A DNA stretch of 9,502 nucleotides from Zoogloeaceae bacterium (GTDB lineage Bacteria; Pseudomonadota; Gammaproteobacteria; Burkholderiales; Rhodocyclaceae), in the NCBI GenBank assembly GCA_031290535.1, contig JAITNI010000320.1, forward strand, positions 1 to 9,502, given 5' to 3'. Each line of letters begins with the position of its first letter. Positions within the stretch are counted from its first letter, which is position 1. Below are positions 1-7,068 of this stretch, in pieces. The position numbers and the translations under genes were made by a program. A model generated the notes under the pieces. The model searched no databases and was not told the origin of the DNA. It saw nothing but the letters and a program-made list of their open reading frames with translations.

Positions 1-21
1 GAAAGCGTTTTTTTGTTTCAT
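1..21 (-). CDS. Start of an unidentified minus-strand gene (5' fragment)
   Basis: Only the first seven codons, reading MKQKNAF, lie inside the window; the gene continues beyond the left edge. The start is supported by a textbook Shine-Dalgarno sequence, AGGAGG, at 29-34 on the minus strand, seven bases before the ATG at 21. The lysine-rich start would suit the n-region of a signal peptide, but that is a guess from seven residues. It lies downstream of lolA on the same strand, with 356 bp and a repeat between them, so it probably has its own promoter. The product cannot be identified from this much sequence. Confidence 0.6.
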
Positions 22-71
22 CCGCAAACCTCCTGCAAGGAAAAACCCGGCGCGACAGGGCGCAGGCTTGC

Positions 72-101
72 ATTGTGGCATTGTGCTGCCCGTTCTGGCA
101 A
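72..101 (-). promoter_or_regulatory. Possible promoter for the partial gene at 1-21
   Basis: On the minus strand TTGCCA (101-96) and CACAAT (77-72) are 18 bp apart, a weak match to a sigma-70 promoter upstream of the partial gene. The CACAAT word occurs again at 85-80. Both elements are imperfect and no experimental or comparative support exists here. Confidence 0.25.
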
Positions 102-115
102 TCTGGTTCTCCCGC

Positions 116-236
116 AAGGGAAACTTTGAATAATACCGTTCGCCCTGAGAGCTTCTGTCGAAGGGCATTCCCTGTAACAACGAGGGCAACGACTGCCTCA
201 GCCCGAACGGTGGGAAACTGTTCAGAGTTTCGCAAG
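116..236. repeat. Repeat copy A of a palindromic MITE-like family (diverged)
   Basis: This is a diverged copy of the element also seen at 4566-4680 and 6938-7068. It keeps the same order: an outer AAGGGAAACTTTG arm, then CCGTTCGCCCTGAG, a GAAGGGCATTCCCTGTAA centre, CTCAGCCCGAACGG, and a closing CAGAGTTT arm that is the inverse of the opening one. The inner arms pair (CCGTTCG with CGAACGG, CTGAG with CTCAG), so the whole unit can form a long imperfect hairpin. It has no coding capacity. It lies between lolA and the next minus-strand gene, where it could end or attenuate read-through, though no U-tract is visible. Confidence 0.75.
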
Positions 237-377
237 TGTCACGATTTTTTAATCTGTCCGGTTCTGTCGCGCACAAGTTGCCCGGTCGTCATCGTGTTGT
301 CGAGGCGGTGGGCGATGAGACGGATGGAGGGGTTACAGGAGGACGGAAGATTTGCGGCGCGTTGCGCTGGATGGGGG
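237..377. other. Non-coding spacer downstream of lolA
   Basis: I see no gene, RNA or terminator with a U-tract in this stretch between the lolA stop codon and repeat A. A minus-strand open frame passes through it, but that frame starts out of phase inside lolA and has no ribosome binding site. The base composition is similar to the flanking genes, so it could be decayed coding sequence, but nothing recognisable remains. Confidence 0.5.
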
Positions 378-388
378 TCACTCCCCCA
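372..388 (-). other. Short GC-rich stem-loop across the lolA stop codon
   Basis: TGGGGG and CCCCCA arms of 6 bp enclose a 5-base loop that contains the TGA stop of lolA. No U-tract follows in the direction of transcription, so it does not qualify as an intrinsic terminator. It may only slow exonucleases or may be chance. Confidence 0.35.
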
Positions 389-1025
389 ACACCTCCACCC
401 CCTCCGGCAGCGTAAATAAAAACTGGCTGGCGGGGAGTTTGGGGTTGATTTTGGGGACTTGAAAACGCACGGTGGTGGTCTGGCCGAAATTGTCGAACAA
501 CTGCATGACCCGCAATTCGCCCTTGGCCGCAAAACCCAGGCGTACTTTGGCAAAACCGGAATCCTGTTTTTTGGGTTGCGCTTCCACCCAGCGCAGCCCT
601 TCCGCCTCGCCCGCTTCCTTCAGTTCAAAATTTTTCAGGACATCCCGCGAACCGGCCAGCAGGGCGGCGGGGCTGTCGCCCAAGGTCTGGTCGATTTTCC
701 TGACCGTGACCTGCGCCAGATCGGGGTCGTAAATCCAGACTTTTTGCCCGTCCCCCACCATCAGTTGCGGATAGGGCTTTTGCACTTCCCAGCGAAATTT
801 ACCCGGCTTTTGCAGGGCGAGTTTGCCATTGGAATTGACCGGCTGCCGCCCGCCCTCCGACTGCACGGAGAGGGAAAAATCGGCGGAAAAGCTCGTGGTG
901 TGGTCAAGAAACTGCTTCAGGGTATCGATGGCTCCCGCATGGGCGGTTTGCGGCAGCGCCCCCAGCCCCCCAAAAACCGCCAGAAAAAAAACGGCGAATA
1001 TGCGACGCTTTGAAAAAACGCTCAT
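378..1025 (-). CDS. lolA: Outer-membrane lipoprotein carrier protein LolA
   Basis: LolA is the periplasmic chaperone that takes mature lipoproteins released by the LolCDE ABC transporter and hands them to LolB at the outer membrane. The 215-residue product has a Sec signal peptide: KRR at 6-8, a hydrophobic core at about 9-23, and likely cleavage after AHA at residue 30. The mature part shows family hallmarks, including the early [12 protein letters not shown] strand, the [20 protein letters not shown] stretch with its W and P residues, the [14 protein letters not shown] strand, and a late strand around [20 protein letters not shown]. Length fits the family (about 200-215). The start overlaps the ftsK stop as ATGA, and an AGGA six bases upstream lies inside ftsK, so translation is probably coupled to ftsK. 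A short inverted repeat straddles the stop codon. Assignment is secure. Confidence 0.95.
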   Translation of the reverse strand: MSVFSKRRIFAVFFLAVFGGLGALPQTAHAGAIDTLKQFLDHTTSFSADFSLSVQSEGGRQPVNSNGKLALQKPGKFRWEVQKPYPQLMVGDGQKVWIYDPDLAQVTVRKIDQTLGDSPAALLAGSRDVLKNFELKEAGEAEGLRWVEAQPKKQDSGFAKVRLGFAAKGELRVMQLFDNFGQTTTVRFQVPKINPKLPASQFLFTLPEGVEVLGE

Positions 1026-3358
1026 TCTTCTTCCTTTCTGCCCAGCACTTCCCGCCCGCCCCGGCCATCCATCGCGGAGACGAGGCCGGAATGCTCCATC
1101 GCCTCGATCAGACGCGCCGCCCGGTTGTAGCCAATCCGCAAATGGCGCTGCACCAGCGAAATGGAGGCGCGGCGATTGGTAATCACCACTTCGACCGCCT
1201 GATCGTAGAGCGGGTCATTTTCCGCGTCGACCGCCTCGCCGTCGCCGCCATTGCCGCCGCCGTTTTCATCCTCAAAATTGGCGGTCAGGATGTCGGCGAT
1301 GTATTCGGGCGTGCCGGTCTGTTTGAGTTGCTCCACCACACGATGGACTTCGTCATCGGAAACAAACGCGCCATGCACGCGGGTGGGATAGCCGGTGCCG
1401 GGCGTGAGGTAGAGCATATCCCCCTGCCCAAGCAGGTTTTCCGCGCCCATCTGGTCGAGAATGGTGCGGGAGTCGATCTTGCTGGAGACCTGAAAGGAAA
1501 TTCGCGTCGGGATATTGGCTTTAATCAGGCCAGTAATCACATCCACACTCGGACGCTGCGTCGCCAGAATCAGGTGCAGGCCAGCGGCGCGCGCCTTTTG
1601 CGCCAGACGGGCAATCAGCTCTTCCACTTTTTTGCCGACCACCATCATCAGGTCGGCCAGCTCGTCGATGACCACCACGATGAAGGGCAACGCGGCGAGC
1701 GGTTCAGGCGATTCCGGGGTCAGGGAAAAAGGATTGTAAATCGGCTCGCCATGCCGCGCCGCCTCGCGCAGCTTGGCGTTGTAGCCCGCCAGATTGCGAA
1801 CGCCCATCGCGCTCATCAGTTTGTAGCGCCGTTCCATCTCGCCCACGCACCAGTTGAGCGCGTTGGCCGCCTGCCGCATGTCGGTCACAACCGGCGCGAG
1901 CAGGTGCGGAATGCCCTCGTAAATGGAGAGTTCCAGCATCTTGGGGTCAATCAGGATCAGGCGCACCATTTCCGGCTCGGATTTGTAGAGGAGCGACAAA
2001 ATCATGGCATTGACGCCCACCGATTTGCCGGAACCCGTCGTCCCTGCCACCAGCAGATGCGGCATCTTGGCGAGGTCGGCCACCACCGGCAGACCGCCGA
2101 TGTCCTTGCCCAGCGTCACCGTCAGGGGACTGGCCATGTCGTTCCAGGGCTTGCTGGAAATGATCTCGGAGAGTTTGACCGTCTGGCGGCGCGGATTGGG
2201 TAATTCCAGCGCCATGCAGGATTTGCCCGGCACGGTTTCCACCACGCGGATGGAAATCAGCGCCAGCGCGCGCGCCAGATCGCGCGACAAATTGACGATT
2301 TGCGACCCCTTGACCCCGGTCGCCGGGTCGATTTCATAGCGGGTAATCACCGGCCCCGGCAGCGCCGCCAGCACCTTGACCAGTACGCCAAAATCCGCCA
2401 GCTTGCGCTCGATCAGACGCGAGGTGAATTCCAGCGTGTCGGCGGCGGGCAGCACGCTTTGGGCGGGCGCGGGATCCAGCAGATGCAGGGGCGGCAATTG
2501 CCCACCGGGCACCACTTCGGGAATCAGGGGCGGCTGCTTTTCCCGCTCAATGCGTTTTGACGCTTTGAGGGAAACCTCTACGGCGGAAGACGTGAGCGTT
2601 GGCTCAATAAACACCGGTTCCAGAAATTCGGCGCGTTTTTTCTCCTCTTCCACGACGGCCTCGCGCCGCTGCGCCACGTTGCGCCCGATGCGCCGATCCT
2701 GCCAGCGCTCAAAAACGCCGTACACGCGCAAATAAACCATCTCCAGTCCCGTGCCCAGACGCTCGATGAACCACAACCAGGACATGCCCGAAAACATGCT
2801 CCAGCCCACGGCGACCGCCAGCAGAAGCATGAGCGTCGCTCCGGTATAGCCCACGGCTTCGCCCAGAATGCGCCCCATTTCAACCCCCAGCAGGCCGCCG
2901 GACTGCATCGGCAAAGCGTCGGCATAGGAATAAAAACGCAGGGATTCCAGCGCAGCACTGGCGGTAATCAGCAGCACAAAGCCGGTCAAGGCGAGAAAGA
3001 GAGGACGTCTGTCGCGCTGTTCGACGGATGCGGACGCGCCCGTCATCAGACCCGTCAAATGCCGATAGCCCCACCAGACGCACATCAGGAGCAGAACAAT
3101 CCACCACCAGGCGGAAAACCCGAACAGGGAAAGCAGCAAATCGGCAATCCACGCCCCGGCCCGGCCCGCCGGATTCTGCAAGCTCACGTCCCCCACGGCA
3201 TGTGACCAGCCGGGGTCGCGCGCGTCGTAACCCCACAGCGCCAGCGCCAGAAACAAGGCCAGCGCCCCGACCGCCAGCCAGCGCGACTCGCGCAGCAAAA
3301 CGCCGATTTTTTCGGGCAAGGGACTCGGAGACGCCCCCTTGCGGGAAGAAACTGCCAT
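1022..3358 (-). CDS. ftsK: DNA translocase FtsK
   Basis: FtsK is the septal, membrane-anchored DNA pump that moves chromosome termini apart during division and activates XerCD recombination at dif. From the ATG at 3358 the product has 778 residues. Hydrophobic segments lie at about 27-44, 70-98 (long enough for two passes), 119-139 and 169-189, matching the four-helix N-terminal anchor. A fairly short charged and proline-containing linker (about 235-310) leads to the RecA-like motor, with Walker [10 protein letters not shown] at 438-446 and Walker [11 protein letters not shown] at 560-569. The C-terminal winged-helix gamma domain, which reads KOPS sites, spans about 716-774 and follows a glycine-rich spacer ([10 protein letters not shown]). 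An upstream ATG at 3469 would add 37 residues. I prefer 3358 because AAGGA lies eight bases before it (3367-3371), while 3469 lacks a Shine-Dalgarno and the extra residues look non-conserved. Its stop overlaps the lolA start by 4 bp. Confidence 0.95.
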   Translation of the reverse strand: MAVSSRKGASPSPLPEKIGVLLRESRWLAVGALALFLALALWGYDARDPGWSHAVGDVSLQNPAGRAGAWIADLLLSLFGFSAWWWIVLLLMCVWWGYRHLTGLMTGASASVEQRDRRPLFLALTGFVLLITASAALESLRFYSYADALPMQSGGLLGVEMGRILGEAVGYTGATLMLLLAVAVGWSMFSGMSWLWFIERLGTGLEMVYLRVYGVFERWQDRRIGRNVAQRREAVVEEEKKRAEFLEPVFIEPTLTSSAVEVSLKASKRIEREKQPPLIPEVVPGGQLPPLHLLDPAPAQSVLPAADTLEFTSRLIERKLADFGVLVKVLAALPGPVITRYEIDPATGVKGSQIVNLSRDLARALALISIRVVETVPGKSCMALELPNPRRQTVKLSEIISSKPWNDMASPLTVTLGKDIGGLPVVADLAKMPHLLVAGTTGSGKSVGVNAMILSLLYKSEPEMVRLILIDPKMLELSIYEGIPHLLAPVVTDMRQAANALNWCVGEMERRYKLMSAMGVRNLAGYNAKLREAARHGEPIYNPFSLTPESPEPLAALPFIVVVIDELADLMMVVGKKVEELIARLAQKARAAGLHLILATQRPSVDVITGLIKANIPTRISFQVSSKIDSRTILDQMGAENLLGQGDMLYLTPGTGYPTRVHGAFVSDDEVHRVVEQLKQTGTPEYIADILTANFEDENGGGNGGDGEAVDAENDPLYDQAVEVVITNRRASISLVQRHLRIGYNRAARLIEAMEHSGLVSAMDGRGGREVLGRKEEE

Positions 3359-3499
3359 GAGAAAATTCCTTATCGTGTGCTTCCCGCGCAGGCAGAAAGC
3401 CAGTCCTTCAACCCCCATGCCTTTTTCACGCCAGCAGACAGAACGAGGTTCAGGTTTTTTGAAAGACATTTGTCTTAAATTTCATCTACTTAGAGACGA

Positions 3500-3528
3500 A
3501 TTATAAAGCATTACTGGAAGTTTGCGAG
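3500..3528 (-). promoter_or_regulatory. Possible ftsK-lolA promoter
   Basis: The minus strand carries a perfect TATAAT -10 hexamer at 3505-3500. At 17 bp spacing the -35 position (3528-3523) reads CTCGCA, a poor match, so the promoter would be weak or activator-dependent. Transcription would begin near 3493 and leave a leader of about 135 nt before the preferred ftsK start. Confidence 0.4.
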
Positions 3529-3654
3529 AAAGCCTGACGAGAAGTCTGGGCATCGGATGAATTTTATAGCGATTCTCAAAAAATAATCCTACACTTCCTC
3601 AGCGGAAAAGGGACTGCCGGGGGCGTGCAATTATTTACAGGAATGGCTATATTC

Positions 3655-4443
3655 ATGAAACACATCATTTCAAGAGACAACCCACACTTCAAAGCCTGGA
3701 AAAAACTGGCGCAATCGGGGCGTGCGCGTCGTCAGGCGGGGGAAGTCCTGCTCGAAGGGCTGCATCTTGTGACGGCCTGGCAGGTGGCTTGCGGCTTGCC
3801 GTCCTGCATTCTGGTGAGTGACAAGGGGCGGCAGAACCCGGAAATTGCCGACTGGCTGGCCGGATTGGGGGAACACGCGCCAGAACCGACGCAGCTTTCC
3901 GAAGCGTTGTTCGCGGAACTGGCGGATACCGAAACGCCGGGGGGCCTTCTGGCCTTCGCGCCCCGACCGGCACAGGCGACGCCGCCCGCGCCGGATCAGG
4001 ACAGCCTGCTGCTGGACGGGGTGCAAGACCCCGGCAATCTGGGCGCAATCCTGCGGACGGCGGCGGCAGCGGGGGTATCGCAGGCGCTCCTGTCCGCCGA
4101 TTGCGCCGATGCCTGGTCGCTCAAGGTCTTGCGCGCCGGACAGGGGGCGCATTTTCAGATGCGGATTCATGAGGGTGTCGACCTGCCCGATTTTTTGGCG
4201 GCCTTTGCGGGGGAAAGTCTGGCAACGGCGCTGAAAGAGGGGCAATCCCTTTACGCCGCCGCATGGCGGCATCCTGTGGCCTGGGTGTTCGGTTCGGAAG
4301 GGCAGGGCGTGCGTCCGCCGGTGCTCGCCGCCGCCCAAAAACGCATTCGCATCCCCATGCCCGGCAAGCTGGAATCCCTGAATGTTGCCACCGCCGCCGC
4401 TGTGTGCCTGTTCGAGATGGTGCGGCGGCACGGGAGCGCGTGA
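3655..4443 (+). CDS. SpoU/TrmH-family RNA 2'-O-methyltransferase
   Basis: This is a SPOUT-superfamily enzyme expected to transfer a methyl group from S-adenosylmethionine to a ribose 2'-OH in tRNA or rRNA; the exact target cannot be read from sequence. Counting from ATG 3655 (262 residues), the N-terminal part (about 1-95) is a substrate-binding domain with an EVLLEGLHLV strand-helix. The three SpoU motifs follow: NLGAILRT at 128-135 with the conserved N and R, VFGSEGQGV at 211-219, and IPMPGKLESLNVATAAAV at 233-250, which forms the cofactor knot. Three in-frame starts exist: GTG 3625, ATG 3643 and ATG 3655. The third gives the MKHIISRDN start usual for the family. CAGGA at 3638-3642 is 12 bases before it, rather far, so ATG 3643 or GTG 3625 cannot be excluded. 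It is divergent from ftsK and converges on the next minus-strand gene across a repeat array. Confidence 0.92.
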   Translation: MKHIISRDNPHFKAWKKLAQSGRARRQAGEVLLEGLHLVTAWQVACGLPSCILVSDKGRQNPEIADWLAGLGEHAPEPTQLSEALFAELADTETPGGLLAFAPRPAQATPPAPDQDSLLLDGVQDPGNLGAILRTAAAAGVSQALLSADCADAWSLKVLRAGQGAHFQMRIHEGVDLPDFLAAFAGESLATALKEGQSLYAAAWRHPVAWVFGSEGQGVRPPVLAAAQKRIRIPMPGKLESLNVATAAAVCLFEMVRRHGSA

Positions 4444-4462
4444 TCTATCGCTATTCCTGCAA

Positions 4463-4565
4463 TTTTCCGTTCGGGGTGAGCCTGTTTTCCGTTCGTGGTG
4501 AAGCCCTGTCGAACCACGCCCAACGACCGGGCTTCAGGGCGAACGATGTCATTCAGAGTTTTCCT
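4463..4565. repeat. Degenerate repeat units preceding copy B
   Basis: Two direct copies of TTTTCCGTTCGxGGTGA lie 22 bp apart (from 4463 and from 4485). The second leads into GTTCGTGGTGAAGCCCTGTCGAACCAC, a variant of the same hairpin core, and then into an 11-base GCCCAACGACC (4518-4528), an AGGGCGAACG arm (4536-4545), and a right-hand end CAGAGTTTTCCT (4554-4565). That end matches the right end of copy B, so this is a second, left-truncated element joined to copy B. It lies just after the methyltransferase stop codon. Confidence 0.65.
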
Positions 4566-4680
4566 AAGGAAGCTCTGCACAAGGCCGTTCGCCCTGAGCT
4601 TGGTCGTTGGGCATTCCCCGTAAAAACAAGGGCTTCGACAGGCTCAGCCCGAACGGGTGGAATTTGTGCAGAGTTTTCCT
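4566..4680. repeat. Repeat copy B, MITE-like element with terminal inverted repeats
   Basis: This is the best-preserved copy. The left end AGGAAGCTCTGCACAA (to 4582) and the right end TTGTGCAGAGTTTTCCT (4664-4680) are inverted repeats with one substitution and one indel. Inside, CCGTTCGCCCTGAGC pairs with GCTCAGCCCGAACGG. Positions 4609-4670 match 6997-7058 of copy C at 61 of 62 bases. It ends exactly one base before the stop codon of the minus-strand gene at 4681 and sits between convergent genes, a typical place for REP or MITE elements and a place where a hairpin could stop transcription from both sides. No transposase is encoded. Confidence 0.8.
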
Positions 4681-5370
4681 CTATTCCCTGGTGGCCTTTG
4701 CTTGCTGTTGTGTGCGTAGTGGGGCGAGAATCTGGCTTTCAAAATTTTTGGGCGCGACGTATTGCAGGATTTCCTTGCCCTTGGCGTCATGCACAACGTC
4801 GAGACCCCTGGACGGGTAGAGGTAGTGGGTCAGGGTTTCCGAGGCGCTGATTTTTTCCGCCGGTTCGCCAAAGCGTTGCAAAATCGTGGCTTCGTCCAGA
4901 CTGGCGGCGGGAATCAGGCTGATGGCGCGGATGGGAGCCTGTTCCGCCGCCACAAAATCTTCGCTGGCGAGGCTGAATTTTTTGGCGACGTTTTCCGTAT
5001 ATTCGGATTTGGCGGCGCGGTTTTTCATCGTCTGGAGGTGTTCCGGGGAGGCTTCCAGCGTCAGAATCAGGCGACCCTGAAGCGGCCCCAGCGTCACCAG
5101 CGGGTAATAGGCTTCCAGTGTGCCGCTTTCTTCCTGGCTGGCGATAATGGCAAGTTCCAGATCCTCGCCAAAACGCTGCCGCGCTTCCGCCAGCGTGCTG
5201 ATGCCGGGTTCAAGGCCAAAGACCCGGCTTTGTCCGGTGGCATCGAGCGCGATTTGCCAGGGCAGGTGATTGTCCGGGTCGCCAGTTTCGGCGGGAGGGG
5301 GGACGGGAATCAGCAACACCAGCGCCAGCAGGGCGAAGGTCAGGCCGAGGACGGAAAGAAAAATTTTCAT
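4681..5370 (-). CDS. Hypothetical exported or membrane-anchored protein
   Basis: I do not recognise a named family. From ATG 5370 the product has 229 residues. An N-terminal hydrophobic stretch (about 3-21) with one early lysine is followed by a proline-rich IPVPPP segment, consistent with a signal anchor and a periplasmic body. Two similar stretches occur 100 residues apart: STLAEARQRFGE (58-69) and SLDEATILQRFGE (157-169). The second continues into THYLYPSRGLDVVHDAKGKEILQYV (about 181-205), a pattern like the small alpha-beta BamE/SmpA-type fold; this is an inference. The open frame extends upstream to 5472, but 5370 begins at the hydrophobic segment and has CGGAG 11 bases upstream. It lies 40 bp behind the 486-residue gene and is probably co-transcribed. 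Its stop is followed directly by repeat B. Confidence 0.8.
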   Translation of the reverse strand: MKIFLSVLGLTFALLALVLLIPVPPPAETGDPDNHLPWQIALDATGQSRVFGLEPGISTLAEARQRFGEDLELAIIASQEESGTLEAYYPLVTLGPLQGRLILTLEASPEHLQTMKNRAAKSEYTENVAKKFSLASEDFVAAEQAPIRAISLIPAASLDEATILQRFGEPAEKISASETLTHYLYPSRGLDVVHDAKGKEILQYVAPKNFESQILAPLRTQQQAKATRE

Positions 5371-5394
5371 CGTAAAACGAACTCCGGTTTGAAA
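5368..5394 (-). repeat. Leader repeat, copy 1
   Basis: The 24 bases upstream of ATG 5370, together with that ATG, match minus-strand positions 6910-6884 at 24 of 27 bases. The shared core reads TTTCAAACCGxAGTTC followed by a T-rich run and ATG. In this copy it supplies the GGAG ribosome binding site of the 229-residue gene. Confidence 0.65.
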
Positions 5395-5410
5395 TTTCTT
5401 GCAGGTTGGC

Positions 5411-6871
5411 TCATGGGCGCAGACGGGCTTCCACCCGTTCCTTATCCTTCCAGAGGCGGGCCGAGCCATCATCTGGAGCGGCGGGCAGGAAACCGATGCT
5501 TCCTTTTTCAGGATTCCACTCGAAGGGTTGTTCGGTGTAGGGGTTGAAAGTTTCCGGCCCCAGTGTTGCCAAGACCTGCGGGACGTCTGCCGGAGCGCCC
5601 TGGTGGTTTTTCACGGCCAGTTGATATTCCAGTTGTGCGCGCGTCAGACGGATAGTGGCATCCACATCGAGAATCTCGAACAGGTAATGATTGATCCATA
5701 GGGTGGGGTAACGCCGGTGATCGAATTCGCCGACGTAATTACGCCAGGGGTGTTTGCAGGCAAAGGAATCCTCCGGTGCTTTCCCGCAGACACGTTCCCG
5801 TATTTTCTCCCGCAGGATTTTGCGCTCGGCCGCCAGACGGGGGAGGGGCGTTTCGTGGATCAGCGCGATTTCATGGTTCAGAAATTCGCTCTTGAGGTTC
5901 GTGCTCATATTCTTTTTGTGTAAAAAATAGTACATGAAATAGGCGCGCAGCTTCTGTCCATAGCCGATTTCCTCATCCCGGTCACGATCAAAAAGATCGC
6001 TTTCAAGCAGATTGGCCAAGCCGTAGTAGAACTGATCGTTCAGGGTTTCGACATGTTCCCTCCAGCGCGCTTCCAGGTAATGTTCTTTCGGATTTTCCAG
6101 GGGCGTCAACAGGGCGCGCGCATTTTCCGCCTGGTCACGCAGCGCGTTTTGCGCGATCAGGTGCCCCAGGAGCATGGTCTGCATCTGGATTTGCCGGATG
6201 GCGGTCAGTTTGTCGACAAAAGTCGCTTCTTTCGCTGCATAAATTTTGCGAAACAAGGTCTGGTTTTTTGCCATCCATGCCAGACCCTCGGCAATGCGGC
6301 CCTCCTGAATGTCCAGCAGGGCGCGTGCCGTTAAAAACTGTGAGGCGCTACTCAGGCGATCGTTCTCGGGCACATAGAAGAAGATATCACCCGGAGCGGA
6401 TAAGGTGTCGTTCACAAAAACATTGGCGTAAACTGGCAAGCTCATGATTTTCAGATAGCGTTCCGTCATCTCCCGGTTTTCTTCTATCCCCTGGCGAATA
6501 TTTTCCGCCTTCTCCCGGATTGCCCGGATTCCCTCCAGGCATTTCGGCGCGTTCAGGTTCGTGCAATAACAGAGATCGGAAGGCGCCCCGTGGAACCAGA
6601 GGCTGGCTTCATCTGGCGGGGGGGCGATTCCCTGCGCGAGCAGACGCACCCGTTCTTCTCCGACCCGGATAAAATCGCTGCCCGCAGGCGCGCTAAAACC
6701 CATCTGCGCGATGAAGGCGTTTTCTTCTGGCGGAACGGACGGAACCTGATAATGAAGCGCCTGTTCCGACACCGGACTCAGCGGCTCATCGTACAGGAAA
6801 ATCGCCGCCAGTACGAACAACGCGAGCAGCGCGGCCAGACCTGCCAGCGCAAATACTTTTTTTGCCTGCAT
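5411..6871 (-). CDS. Hypothetical membrane-anchored protein, 486 residues
   Basis: No named family is recognised. From ATG 6871 the product starts MQAKK, has one hydrophobic helix (about 6-26), then a large, mostly helical, charged body that should be periplasmic. Five cysteines fall in two groups: C101, C103 and C111 (DLCYCTNLNAPKC), and C362 and C372 (VCGKAPEDSFAC), which could form disulfides. The C-terminus (about 405-470) has a helix LTRAQLEYQLAVKNHQGAPAD and then FNPYTEQPFEWNPEKGSIGFLP. This resembles the DPFTGKPLRY-type ending found in many uncharacterised bacterial exported proteins. The start is chosen because GGAG (6884-6881) lies nine bases upstream. ATG 6886 or 6889 would add 5 or 6 residues, and the frame stays open to 6955, inside repeat C. 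It is the first gene of a likely two-gene operon. Confidence 0.82.
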   Translation of the reverse strand: MQAKKVFALAGLAALLALFVLAAIFLYDEPLSPVSEQALHYQVPSVPPEENAFIAQMGFSAPAGSDFIRVGEERVRLLAQGIAPPPDEASLWFHGAPSDLCYCTNLNAPKCLEGIRAIREKAENIRQGIEENREMTERYLKIMSLPVYANVFVNDTLSAPGDIFFYVPENDRLSSASQFLTARALLDIQEGRIAEGLAWMAKNQTLFRKIYAAKEATFVDKLTAIRQIQMQTMLLGHLIAQNALRDQAENARALLTPLENPKEHYLEARWREHVETLNDQFYYGLANLLESDLFDRDRDEEIGYGQKLRAYFMYYFLHKKNMSTNLKSEFLNHEIALIHETPLPRLAAERKILREKIRERVCGKAPEDSFACKHPWRNYVGEFDHRRYPTLWINHYLFEILDVDATIRLTRAQLEYQLAVKNHQGAPADVPQVLATLGPETFNPYTEQPFEWNPEKGSIGFLPAAPDDGSARLWKDKERVEARLRP

Positions 6872-6880
6872 GGTTCTTGT

Positions 6881-6884
6881 CTCC
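6881..6884 (-). promoter_or_regulatory. Ribosome binding site deciding the 6871 start
   Basis: GGAG on the minus strand lies nine bases before ATG 6871. The earlier ATG codons at 6889 and 6886 have only CGAAG upstream, a weaker match, so 6871 is preferred. The site itself overlaps the second of the two earlier ATG codons. Confidence 0.5.
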
Positions 6885-6910
6885 ATCATAAAATGAACTT
6901 CGGTTTGAAA
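6884..6910 (-). repeat. Leader repeat, copy 2
   Basis: This is the second copy of the 27-base leader found at 5394-5368, with three substitutions. It ends in ATGATG and lies 13-39 bases before the preferred start of the 486-residue gene. The coding sequences behind the two copies are unrelated beyond both starting with a hydrophobic segment. Confidence 0.65.
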
Positions 6911-6937
6911 GCCCTGCCTCAAAGGCCGGGGGCGGCT

Positions 6938-7068
6938 AAGGAAACTCTGGATCATCCCGTTCGCCCTTCCTCCGTTCGCCCTGAAGCTCTGTCGAAGGGC
7001 ATTCCCCGTAAAAACAAGGGCTTCGACAGGCTCAGCCCGAACGGGTGGAACTTGTGCAGCGTTCCCCT
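6938..7068. repeat. Repeat copy C, MITE-like element
   Basis: This is the same family as copies A and B. The left end is AAGGAAACTCTG; the right end is TTGTGCAGCGTTCCCCT. The left inner arm carries a 15-bp tandem duplication (CCGTTCGCCCT at 6957 and again at 6972). The core from 6997 to 7058 differs from copy B at one base in 62. The right end overlaps the stop codon of the DUF1841 gene by two bases. A TA dinucleotide is present at both borders, compatible with a TA target duplication, but it may be chance. It separates the DUF1841 gene from the hypothetical operon. Confidence 0.78.

Noticed and set aside
372..388. GC-rich hairpin at the lolA stop as an intrinsic terminator
   Set aside because: The downstream strand lacks a U-tract, and the stem is only 6 bp with the stop codon in the loop.
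239..553. 104-codon minus-strand open frame overlapping the 3' end of lolA
   Set aside because: It is out of frame with lolA and has no ribosome binding site. Its tail in the spacer (239-377) has no recognisable similarity, so I left the spacer as non-coding.
1010..2203. 397-codon plus-strand open frame opposite ftsK and lolA
   Set aside because: It is antisense to the FtsK motor domain, with many His/Arg/Gly residues, as expected from mirrored GC-rich codons.
4463..4680. CRISPR-like array
   Set aside because: Repeat units are unequal, overlapping and palindromic, without regularly spaced unique spacers, and no cas genes are present.
6872..6955. Upstream extension of the 486-residue protein to ATG 6955
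   Set aside because: The extra codons come from the end of repeat C and the leader repeat, and the best ribosome binding site points to ATG 6871.
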